From contig CM048849.1 of the NCBI GenBank assembly GCA_026545225.1, positions 16,065,541 to 16,129,540 on the forward strand: DNA of 64,000 nt. Reading direction: 5' to 3'. Of the stretch, positions 1 through 9,640 are shown piece by piece (position 1 is the first letter of the stretch; every line of letters starts with the position of its first letter). This stretch comes from Cornus controversa (lineage: Eukaryota > Streptophyta > Magnoliopsida > Cornales > Cornaceae). Below the pieces are notes generated by a model. The model did no database searches, was not told the origin of the DNA, and saw nothing but the letters and a program-made list of their open reading frames with translations. The translations under genes were made by a program, and so were the position numbers.

Positions 1-272
1 AAAGTAAGTCTCTGAGCATTAAGCATGGACATATTTGTTTTGTTTGAATATATTAGCTTGTTGTGGTTAATTTAGATTAATTTAATGAGTTTGTTGTCAT
101 TAGAAACAAATCTCTTTAGGTCTCATATATACAAATTCATTAATATAGCAAGCATTTGAAACATCATCTCAGAATGATCTATCCTGAATCTCTTTTATGC
201 ATTATTTTGCTGTCAAAATGCTTTATGTGATCCAACCTGAATTGAAGGATTTCTGGGAAGCATAATAAGCCT

Positions 273-1448
273 TGGACAGGTGTAGTTTGGTATATTAAGA
301 CTATCTTTGTGGAGAGGAATGTGTATTAGAGTATGCTATGAAAACTAATAACTTGAAACCCCTAATTTCAGCATTAACAGTAACTGTCATAACATAACCT
401 GCTGTCTAATGCTAAATTGATTATGAGGTTAACTTTGTTTTTATTTGTGCTTAGCAAGTGTATCTCACTATACTAAGAATATTTTAACTGATTTAAGGTC
501 AAAATAGAGGGTGCAATTCATTTCAATACCCTAAAACCACAAATAAATAAAAAAATTAAGGGGGTTGAGTGAACAATGTCAGCCAATTTAGACTTGTTGT
601 TGTCATGGCTTTAAATGATCTTTAATTTATGTCATTGATTCTCTTGGCCTATAGATGATGTGAGCACGCTTAGTTACACATATCAAGTACTATTTTGAGT
701 TCAAATCATAAAGGTAAGATGTATTCCAAAATCTGATATTGGTCTTCAAAGTTGATCTTGATAATGATTAAGAACCTTGATCTTCTTTGGCAGATAATGG
801 CTCTAGAACTCTTACAGTGATAGGCTTCATTTTCAGTTTGAATTATCCTCAATGTAGCTACCAAGGTTTTGAAGAAGACTTTTCTTTCTGTGAATCCCTT
901 CTCAACTACTCAGACTTTCGTTCAACTTGGCATATTCTCTTTAAAAGCTTGTTCTGATATTTTAGGCCTCGTACGCCTTGGACAAATGTAATTTGGTATA
1001 TTAAGACTGTATTTGCTAAGAGGAAGGTGTATTAGAGTATGCTATGAAAACTAATAACTTGATACCCCCTAATTTCAGCATGAACAATAACTGTCATAAC
1101 ATAACCTGCTGCTGTCTAATACTAAATTGATTATGAGGTTAACTTTATTTTTATTTGTGCTTAGCAAGTATATCTCACTATAATGAGACTATTTGAACTG
1201 ACTTGAGGTCAAAATAGAGGGTGCAATTCATTTCAATACCCTAAAACCATAAACAAACAAAAAAATAAAGGGGGTTGAGTGAACAGCGTCGGCCAATTTA
1301 GACTTCTTGTTGTCATGGTTTTAAATGATCTTTAATTTATGTCATTGATTCTCTTGGCCTGTAGATGTTGTGAGCACACTTAGTTACACATATCAAGTAC
1401 TGTTTTGAGTTCAAATCATAAAGGTAAGTTGTATTCCAAAATCTGATT
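273..1448. repeat. Direct duplication of an AT-rich ~465-bp segment
   Basis: Two copies, about 273-737 and 979-1,448, lie in the same orientation about 706 bp apart. They share long stretches with only scattered substitutions, for example the segments beginning GTGTATTAGAGTATGC at 321 and 1,027. The 240 bp between them is not repeated. I see no coding potential in either copy. The divergence suggests an old segmental duplication, not an LTR pair: there are no TG...CA ends and no primer-binding site. Confidence 0.8.
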
Positions 1449-1734
1449 TTTTAAAACGTCAAATGGGCACTATTCATTGTTAAAACATACATATACTCTG
1501 TTGGATTGCATTAGCTTGACTCAAGACCTAAAGAAATCATTCTTGCATATGTGTTTTTGTTATTTTGATGTATTTCTATTGAAATGAAGTTGTTGCTATG
1601 TATGTATAAGAATTTGACCCACTGACACCAGTATATGCACTCTTTTATTGTCAAAGCTTAGTATGCACTGTTATAATCATTTTGAAAAGCATATGATAGC
1701 TTCACCTGATCCTAGTATGTGTATTTAGACAAAC

Positions 1735-1985
1735 TCAAATCATATTGCTGAAAACTGAATTCTAAATTCCTCATTGTTGAAAATTGAATTCCAAATTCTG
1801 AATTCCATATTACTGAAATCTGAATTCTGAATTCCACATTGCTGAAAACTAAATTCCAGATTTCAAATTCCACATTGCTGAAAACTGAATTCCAGATTTC
1901 AAATTCCATATTGCTGGAAACTGAATTCTGAATTCCTCATTGTTGAAAACTGGATTCCAAATTCTGAATTCCATATTACTGGCAA
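1735..1985. repeat. Minisatellite of ~36-40 bp units rich in GAATTC
   Basis: About six imperfect units repeat the theme CATTGCTGAAAACTG followed by AATTC-rich sequence. Most units contain GAATTC or AAATTC. The 65-codon open frame on the minus strand here is a translation of the repeat and not a gene. Confidence 0.85.
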
Positions 1986-3479
1986 TAATTTGAACCCTTG
2001 TGACAACTACTTTAAGAGCCTTGATTCACAATCATACCCAGTGAAAATGTTGCAGAAGCTTTGAGGGAACAAGTTTCTTGTCTTGAAGATTTCATGGGCG
2101 CCCCATAATCAGATGGTGTGGTTTCCTTGTCAACGTGAACAAAACAGAACTTTATCGAGTTGTATAACCTGATGAGCAAGTTTGTTAAGTTCATGATAGA
2201 ATAAAGCTCAAAATTATATATTAATGAATGCCCTTAAAAGGATGAAAAATAAGAACACAATATGTTATATATGTTACAAGTGAAAACACCTTTTAAAAAG
2301 ATAAAACAATCTATCAGGTTAAAATGGTGGAAATAATAAAAGTTTCAGATTTGGTAGGGTTACATTTTTAGAGCATTTGTCAATGTGATACTACCAAAGT
2401 GTAAGTTAAAATTGTAGTGTCACATATTTTATTAATGTTGTCCAAATGGAAGAGGTTAGTGTAATTTTTGAAAAGACCAAAAAGATGGATGTATTTTTGA
2501 TAAATCTGAGCAAGTTAAGCCTAATTATCCCAAATGAAAATATATCAAGTAAAGGGCAATTGCAAATGATTGCAATATAATTGCGACATTGCAAGTTTTG
2601 GTAAAGATTGTTGATATTTACGTTCCACAAAAGTTCTTCCTATTATTCTAAAATTAAATTACGAAAAAGTCCCTAAACCACAAAAAAACATTTTCTAATG
2701 TTATATTTGCCCTTCTATGTTAGCATGTGATTCATTTTATCTTATTCCTTACCCTTTCTCTTAACAGAGCAACACGACATCCCTCGAATCACCGACAAAA
2801 AGACCAAACACCTGTCACCCATAGCTTTTTTTTTTTATTTTATATATTTAAAAATTAAATCCAACTATACAATCGTCTAGTTGAGAATTATGGGAGAGAC
2901 TCTTTTTTGCAATTGATACAAAGAGGATAACATTATTAAATATTTTTCAATTGAATTTCAGATTAAACCTTGTTGCTTATATTTTGGAACATGACAATGG
3001 TAACATTATTAAATATATAAATTAACCAAAAAGAAATATGACTTTTCTTTTAGATAGCCCATACAAGTGATTTTTAGTCACCGCGTTTAAGTTATTTTAA
3101 ATAAAATGATCACAAGTTTTACTTTGTGGTGTCCGTGCTTGTTTTTTTAAAGGAAGAAAGTACTAAGTACTTCCACAATTCTCTACAAATCTATGCATCT
3201 ATCTCCAAGTCCTATTTAAAAATAATTATAAATCTTCGAAAAGAAGATTTGATTATACAAAAAATGTAAAAGAGTGTTGATTCAAAAAATATGGTGTTGT
3301 CTTGTAAATAAAGTGAGAGAGAATGATAAATATGATATTAGAATAATATTTTGTGGATTTTGAAATTTTTTTTTCTTAAGAAGAATAAGAGAGTGAAGCC
3401 GCGCTTGAAGGTATCTAAAAGGTGAAATATATATATAATATATATTTTAAAGTATCTTCAAATATACACTTAATTTTAC
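1986..3479. other. AT-rich intergenic DNA, no gene seen
   Basis: I see no supported gene. A short plus-strand stretch at 2,040-2,110 reads like a coding remnant (ALREQVSCLEDFMG, then a stop) but I cannot assign it. The rest is AT-rich with short homopolymers and could include distal promoter sequence for the gene starting at 3,972. Confidence 0.5.
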
Positions 3480-3618
3480 TAAAAAAAAAAAAAAAAAACA
3501 GCTGTGAACAATTGTGACCGGCCTACTAAATCCCAGATTAAATCACAGCCATTAAACCACCACTCAAATTAAAACTACAGTTTGAATACTCTCTGCAATC
3601 CCTTGCTAAAAAAATTCC

Positions 3619-3653
<35 letters not shown>

Positions 3654-3971
3654 CCTCCGTTCTCTCCCTTCGCAAGCCGAGTCTTCGTCTTCTCCACGAG
3701 CCGTCGCTCTCGCCCTGCAATCAAACTAAGCGATCTTCATCAGCCTTCTCCTTCTATTTGATCTTTCCTGAAGGATACCTACTTCTTGGATATTGGATGT
3801 GGGATACGCACAATTGGGTTTGGGTTTGCGTTTGGCTTGAAACTACCAGCGCATTGTTGTTAACTTTAGTGTTACCGAGCCTTGTTCCGCTTCGGATGAC
3901 TCTCTATCTATATCATCTTCTTCAGGGCCCAACACCTCTTCTACTTCTGAATCTCCAATGGGGAGAAAGTG
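3480..3971 (+). promoter_or_regulatory. Probable promoter and 5' UTR of the RRM gene, with a CT microsatellite
   Basis: An A-tract at 3,481-3,498 is followed by a sharp rise in GC. An uninterrupted CT run at about 3,620-3,649 follows, of a kind common just downstream of plant transcription starts. The leader to the ATG at 3,972 contains upstream start codons. No clear TATA box is visible, so the start of transcription is an inference from the CT tract and the change in composition. Confidence 0.45.
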
Positions 3972-4199
3972 ATGGATTCAGATCAGGGTAAGCTGTTTAT
4001 CGGAGGAATTTCTTGGGAGACGTCAGAGGATGTGTTGAAGGACTATTTCGGGAACTACGGTGAGGTTCTACAGACCGTGGTGATGAGGGACAATCTCACC
4101 GGTAAGCCCAGAGGGTTCGGGTTCGGGTTCGTTGTCTTTTCAGATCCTTCGATTCTTGATAGAGTTCTCGAGGACAGACACATTAATGACGGACGAACG
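3972..4199 (+). CDS. Exon 1 of an hnRNP-like protein: N-terminal RRM
   Basis: The exon encodes about 76 residues starting MDSDQGKLFIGGISWETSED. Both RNA-binding motifs are visible: RNP2 (LFIGGI, residues 8-13) and RNP1 as RGFGFGFVVF, near residues 44-53. Plant RNA-binding protein 1 / hnRNP-A/B-like proteins begin in almost the same way and carry two RRMs plus a Gly-rich tail; they bind nuclear pre-mRNA. The ATG at 3,972 is chosen because it matches that N-terminus; the codon before it is GTG. The exon should end at 4,199, because ACG|GTGAGA is a good donor after DGRT, where I would expect the family to have an intron. RNP1 carries an extra Gly-Phe pair compared with the usual RGFGFVVF. The second RRM and tail were not found, so this is either a truncated copy or a gene with a very long TE-filled intron. 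Confidence 0.75.
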
Positions 4200-4366
4200 G
4201 TGAGATTAAACCCCGATTCTCACACTAGGTGGATTCTTTCTTGATCTTCATTTGCCAGTTTTTTCTGTTTATGAATGTGATCTGTGTTAAATTTTTTATA
4301 GTTCAGTTCACACTAACATAAACATGTATATAATATAAATAACTATTACTATATATGCTCGTGTGA

Positions 4367-4398
<32 letters not shown>

Positions 4399-4834
4399 TC
4401 ACATGTTCTTGTGCTTTTGTGTCATGGGTTTCAGTTGTGATCTTGTTTATGTTGGGTATTGAATTGTGAGTTCATTTTATCATTCGTGCCTTAAAGTTTG
4501 GGAGTTCATTTTATTTTTTTGATGTTGTATTACATGGCAAATTGTTCAGCTCATTTGTATGACGTAATTTTTGTTGGGAATTAATAGGTCAGTGGAACTT
4601 GTTTTCCCTAGCTTTTTTTCCCAATCATGCTTATGGGTTTTTGAGGTATTCGATTGTTTTGATGTTATATTTTTTCTGTGTGGAATTCATCATTTTTTTG
4701 GTTTATTAAGTATTGTTTTGGTTTCAGGGGTTCTAGATTTTTTCCCAGTCTTTCTTTTATTGGGTATTCAAAGGTTTAATTTATATGTTTACTTTTCAGC
4801 TCTTGTCATTCTTTTGATTTTTGTGGTTTTGATG
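4200..4834 (+). other. Intron-like sequence with TA microsatellite; first copy of a triplicated flank
   Basis: T-rich non-coding sequence follows the donor at 4,200. A TA run lies at about 4,371-4,398. From 4,511 the sequence is repeated at 9,076, and from 4,667 also at 7,601. Open frames here are accidental and recur in the copies. This is probably intron 1 of the RRM gene, into which the LTR element inserted at 4,835. Confidence 0.55.
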
Positions 4835-5076
4835 TGTTGGGAAATTACTTCCCCCTTCCATTCGGCACAGCAGAATCAACACAAATGGATATGTCTCGCC
4901 ACATATCTCTCTTCTCTTTACACTTCTCTTCTCTCACACCTTCTTTTACAGGCAAAGCCTCAAACAACTCATGCTTACTCACATGCACAGCCCCAAACAA
5001 CACAACCTCTCATGGGCACAGCCCCAAACAACACAACACCCTCTCTTCTCTGCATACAACACCTATTAAAAAATAG
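4835..5076 (-). mobile_element. Truncated copia-type LTR (copy 1)
   Basis: This matches the first part of the complete LTR at 7,769-8,330, beginning TGTTGGGAAATTACTT on the plus strand and stopping in its TATA region. It contains the same doubled ~28-bp CCCCAAACAACACAAC motif. It is joined directly to LINE sequence at 5,077. The identical join recurs at 9,640/9,641, so the chimera is older than the duplication. Confidence 0.75.
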
Positions 5077-7493
5077 AATCAGGGAGCATCCATTCCTGCT
5101 GCTACCACATATTAACTTAGATCTCTTATAACTCTCCAGTAAGAAGAGTTTAAATCTGACTGTTTGGATGACCACTTTAGTAATGCTTTCACAATCTCTA
5201 TATTCTTCACAAAAAAACTCTTTTCTTCCTTTCCTTCCAGATTTCATACACAACAGCAGCAAGAGACATCCTATGAACAATGGATACTAAGGATTTGCCT
5301 TTAAGGGTCAAGCTAGCCCATTAATAATAGTATCCCAATCCTGATTACTCCACTGCATAGCACATTTCACCACCACAGACCCCCATATTCTTCTTGTAAA
5401 GCTACAATCAAAGAATAAATGATCTCTGTCCTCGGTTCTACTTCTGCAGAATACACAGCAACCTGATTGCACTAAACCATAATGATGTTAACATCCCATC
5501 TCCAACTTCTATATGGATAGCCTTCCTAAAAGAGTCCCTCAGCTTCAAGATTCTTCTCCAAGTCCAAGTACACTCATAGGGTCCCCCTGTCTGAGGCCTC
5601 TGCCACTTGCAAAATAGGCCTCCAAGCTACCATTAATGTTTATAGAAAACTTAGTAGTAGACACACAATTCATTATCCACTTAACCATCAGCTCAGGAAT
5701 CTGAAATGCCCTCAATGTTGCCTCCAAAAACCCCCAGGACACTGTATCATATGCCTTCCTCAAATCTACCTTCAATGCTATTTTTCCAGGTCTAGTATGT
5801 TTGTGATAATTCGTCAGCAATTCTTGAGCAAGTAAGATGTTATCAGTTATACTCCTACCAGGCCCAAAGGCACCTGATTAGGATTGATGCACTCAGGTAG
5901 CACTGGTTTTAATCTATTAGCTATTATTTTGGCTATGCACTTATAAACCACATTACAAACTGAGATGGGTCTAAAGTCACCCACAAAAGAAGGATTCTGC
6001 ACTTTAGGAACTAAAGTAATTACACTTGAGTTTACCTCCCTTAACAATTTCCCAGTCAAGAAGAAGGAATGGATAGCCTTCATAACATCTTTCTTAATAA
6101 TATGCCAAGTCTTCTTAAAGAACAGAGCATTGAACCTATCACTACCTGGGGACTTGTCTTCTTTGAGAAACCACATGGTATCCTGAATTTCTTCGTCAGT
6201 AACAGCCCTCTGCATATGAACAATCTGATCTGAATTTAGAGGTTTAGCAACAAACTGCTCCAAATTAGGCACAGCTCTCCCCTCATCAGCACTGCTCAAC
6301 TACTTCTTGTAGAAACTGACAATTTCTTCCACATACAACTCTTTTTGATCCAATTTCCGACCCTCCTTAGTAGTAATACACCAGATAGCATTGTGAGCCC
6401 TTCTTTGATTCATCTGCTTGTGGAAATAAGATGTATTTTTATCCCCCAGTTTAAGCCACTGGACCCTAGATTATTGTCTATAGAAAACCTCTTCAGCCTT
6501 TGCCAGATGATGGTACTTCTGCACACAATCCCTCTCCTCCTATAGTAGCATGGGATTCAAAGGATCACAATCCACTTCCTTTTGAATTTTATCTAGGTCA
6601 GTTCTTGTAGAGAGAGATCATCATAATACAGCAAATTTAAAGCTTTCAGTTCAGCCTTCACCAATTTCAACTTCTGAGTAACTACACACATAGGAGTGCC
6701 ATTGATTCTGCCACTCCAAACTCTACTCACAATGTTATAAAACTCAGGATGATCAATAAGAAAATTATTGAATCTAAAAGGCTTCTTCTTGTTTACCCTC
6801 ATAGCAACATTCACTTTCAACAGAAACAACATACTGTCCCAACCATTTATCATTTACCAAAACTCTATCCAGTTTCCGAAAAAAGTCCCATTCTATCATG
6901 TGAATTTTAACCTAGTGTGCCTTAGATCCGTTAACTCGGCACCTTCCACACACACCAAATTCCTTCATACTTTCTGTCCACCCTACTGAGCCTCCAACTT
7001 TCTCATCCTTATATCTAATGGCATTAAAATCCCCTGCCAAAAACCAAGAGTCATCCTTATGAGCAATAGACAACACCCTTATATCTTCCCACAGCGTCCT
7101 CCTTTCAATAATATCATTGGACCCATATACAAAGGTAGCAAAGCACTTGAAACAACCATCCTTAGCATGAACTAGACAATGCACAAATTGATCAGAAACT
7201 CTGATGCAAACCACTTCCAATACATCTTTATTCCAACACACCCAAATCCTACCACTTTGAGCTGCACTATAATTATGATAAACCCCCCATCCAGGGATAA
7301 CACAATTGGATATTCTCTCCATATTAGACTCTTTAACTTTTGTTTCAACAACACACATTAAGGGCATATTATAAAACTTAATAACCCTACTTAACTCTTT
7401 CTGTTTTAAGGGGTCATTCAAACCCCTAATATTCCAAGTTCCTAGAATCATAAGGAAACAAGGAATAATAGTGTAAGCAATTTCAAGTACCAT
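5077..7493 (-). pseudogene. LINE-A ORF2 (endonuclease / reverse transcriptase) pseudogene
   Basis: ORF2 of L1-type elements nicks the target DNA and copies the element RNA into it. Here the endonuclease begins with the typical GTWNIRGLNDP and keeps AGDFNAIRYK, but it is frameshifted near 6,912. The reverse transcriptase shows KSPGSDRFNALFF, FRPISVCNVVYK and KVDLRKAYDTVSW, then GRGLRQGDPMS at the deletion join. The FADD catalytic box falls within the deleted segment. The C-terminal 101-codon frame (5,280-4,975) runs on into the LTR fragment and is identical in translation to that of copy 2. It cannot be active. Confidence 0.85.
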
Positions 7494-7600
7494 CAGCCCC
7501 CACCTTAGGGGCCTGAATAAAACTACCTCGCTTGGGCTTTAACATAGTAAAACTCTTAGGCTTATCCTTATTAAATCCCATCTTCAAACTAGCCAAAACT
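5077..7600 (-). mobile_element. LINE family A, copy 1, internally deleted and 5'-truncated
   Basis: A minus-strand L1-type LINE. Reading 5' to 3' it holds the end of ORF1 (7,600-7,494), ORF2 endonuclease (from 7,493), part of the reverse transcriptase (6,299-5,545) and the C-terminal region (5,545-5,077). Compared with copy 2 it lacks about 0.79 kb of reverse transcriptase (joined near 5,569) and about 47 bp in the endonuclease near 6,825. At 7,600/7,601 ORF1 is cut and joined to another copy of the intron-like flank, marking a duplication junction. Confidence 0.85.
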
Positions 7601-7768
7601 ATATTTTTTCGGTGTTGAATGGGTCATTTTCTTGGTTTATTAAGTATGTTTTTTGGTTTCAGGGGTTCTAGATTTTTGCTCAGTCTTTCTTTTATTGGTA
7701 TTCAAAGGTTTAATTTATATGTTTACTTTTCAGCTCTTGTCATTCTTTTGATTATTGTTGTTTTAGTG
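7601..7768 (+). repeat. Partial third copy of the intron-like flank
   Basis: This matches 4,667-4,834 and 9,232-9,400, starting in the shared ATATTTTTTC. It abuts broken LINE ORF1 on the left and the complete LTR on the right, so 7,600/7,601 is a recombination junction between tandem units. Confidence 0.75.
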
Positions 7769-8330
7769 TGTTGGGAAATTACTTCCCTTCCATTCGGCAC
7801 AGCGGAAGCAACACAAACGGTTATGTCTCACCACATATCTCTCAGCTCTTTTCACTTCTCTTCTCTTGCATCTTCTTTTATAGGCCAAGCCTCAAACAAC
7901 TCATACTTACTCACAGACACAGCCCCAAACAACACAACCTCTCATGGGCACACCCCAAACAACACAACACCCTCTCTTCTCTACATACAACACCTATATA
8001 AATATAGGCTTCACCACTTGCACATTATGGCACCACACAAGCATCCACTCTCTTGCAGCCGACACAAGCACACATCCACTGTTTTGGATTTTTCTTCACT
8101 TTGCAGACACACTCTGCACACACTTCACACTTTCTTATTTCCTTTTGCCTTTAGTCACATGGGTGGAGCTCACGTCCTTGTTTTTCTGTTTTCCATTACA
8201 CTGCATATCTTATGCTATACACACATACATACATAACAGCCACTCATATTCTTGATGTGTGCGCTAACTCTCACACAATGGAAATTCTTTTGTTTTCTTT
8301 TTCTTTCAATTGTGGGTGGATATCCCAACA
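7769..8330 (-). mobile_element. Complete copia-type LTR (562 bp)
   Basis: The ends are a perfect TGTTGGG...CCCAACA inverted pair. Orientation is minus: next to its right end (8,331-8,345) is a purine-rich tract reading GGTGGAGGGGGAGAT on the minus strand, the usual polypurine primer just before a copia 3' LTR. A TATA-like palindrome CTATATAAATATAG lies near 7,995-8,008, giving about 320 bp of U3. The R/U5 part contains a doubled ~28-bp motif. No second LTR, primer-binding site or gag-pol is present, so this is a 3' LTR with a stub of internal sequence. Confidence 0.7.
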
Positions 8331-8445
8331 ATCTCCCCCTCCACCCACAATGGCGAGTGGCGACACATCACCATACACGTACAGGTTCTTGCCATCTTGT
8401 CAAACTTTTGACAAATCCTTGGCTCTCCCTTGATCAAAACCTAGA
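8331..8445 (-). mobile_element. Stub of internal retrotransposon sequence with polypurine tract
   Basis: The polypurine tract lies against the LTR (8,331-8,345), followed by about 100 bp of non-coding sequence up to the start of a different repeat. It is the remaining 3' end of the copia internal region; no integrase or reverse transcriptase coding is left. Confidence 0.55.
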
Positions 8446-9075
8446 AAGCACGGACACTTCATATAGGGGTGCTGTGTCCGTGTCGGACACTCGGACACTC
8501 CTCGGACACTCGGACACTCCTCGGACATGTGTCGGACACTCCGTAGAAGCGTCCTGGAATTTTTTTTTTTAGGACACGGCTGGGACACGGCAAGGACACG
8601 CGGGGGACACGGCGGGGTACATTTTGTAATTTTTAAAAGTGCAAAAAAACCCTTGAACTTTTGCAAAGTTACAAAAAGACCCCTTTGAACTATTTTTTTT
8701 AGCATTTCAGCCCCTCATCTTCTAAAAATTGACATATTGACCCCTTGAAATAACTATAATGACATATATCATTTAATATGACTATTATGCCCTTTTCTAT
8801 ATAAATATAGTACTTTCTAAAATAAAAAATTTTAAAAATAAAAAATAGTTAGATAAAATTCCTAAATAATAAATTTAGAAACAAAAAAAATAAAAAAGCC
8901 AATATAATGAACATCCTTTTTGAAAATACATTAATTACTTGATAATAAATTGAAGTATTTGTGTGATTTATTATTATTTTATTGTTAAATTTATGGTATT
9001 GTGGATATTGGTTAACTTGTTGAATATATATTAATATATTATTTCATAGCCGTATCCCCGTCGTGTCGTGTCCTG
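8446..9075. mobile_element. Unclassified ~630-bp repeat with CGGACACTC / GGACACGGC arrays
   Basis: The left end has two ~19-bp tandem units of CGGACACTCGGACACTCC (8,483-8,540), and a second set of GGACACGGC units lies at 8,571-8,612. The middle is very AT-rich. The right end reads CCCGTCGTGTCGTGTCCTG, whose complement again gives GGACACGACACG, so the ends look like weak inverted repeats. I do not recognise a transposase. A non-autonomous DNA element is the best guess, but the class is open. Confidence 0.4.
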
Positions 9076-9400
9076 TTATTTTTTGATGTTGTATTACATG
9101 GTAAATTGTTCAGCTCATTTGTATGACGTAATTTTTGTTGGGAATTAATACGTCAGTGGAACTTGTTTTTCCCTAGCTTTTTTTCCCAATCATGCTTATG
9201 GGTTTTTGAGGTATTCGATTGTTTTGATGTTATATTTTTTCGGTGTTGAATGCATCATTTTTTTTGGTTTATTAAGTATTGTTTTGGTTTCAGGGGTTCT
9301 AGATTTTTTCCCAGTCTTTCTTTTATTGGGTATTCAAAGGTTTAATTTATATGTTTACTTTTCAGCTCTTGTCATTCTTTTGATTTTTGTGGTTTTGATG
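9076..9400 (+). repeat. Intron-like flank, copy 3
   Basis: Nearly identical to 4,511-4,834, with a few substitutions and one-base length changes in T-runs. The LTR fragment follows at 9,401, exactly as in copy 1. Confidence 0.8.
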
Positions 9401-9640
9401 TGTTGGGAAATTACTTCCCTTCCATTCGGCACAGCAGAAGCAACACAAATGGATATGTCTCACCACATATCTCTCTTCTCTTTACACTTCTCTTCTCTCG
9501 CACCTTCTTTTACAGGCAAAGCCTCAAACAACTCATGCTTACTCACAGGCACAGCCCCAAACAACACAACCTCTCATGGGCACAGCCCCAAACAACACAA
9601 CACCCTCTCTTCTCTGCATACAACACCTATTAAAAAATAG
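9401..9640 (-). mobile_element. Truncated copia-type LTR (copy 2)
   Basis: The same fragment as 4,835-5,076, with the same break point at the TATA region and the same join to LINE sequence at 9,641. A few base differences separate the two. Confidence 0.75.

Noticed and set aside
273-1448. LTR pair flanking a short retroelement
   Set aside because: The copies lack TG/CA ends, a primer-binding site, a polypurine tract and a TSD.
4571-5131. Plus-strand open frame of 186 codons, with relatives at 7,619-8,236 and 9,206-9,640
   Set aside because: The frames run through intron-like flank and LTR sequence and recur only because that block is duplicated; the translation is low-complexity with no known motif.
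5965-6186. Plus-strand frames antisense to the LINEs (also at 7,179 and 12,580)
   Set aside because: They are shadows of the minus-strand LINE ORF2 and recur with each copy.
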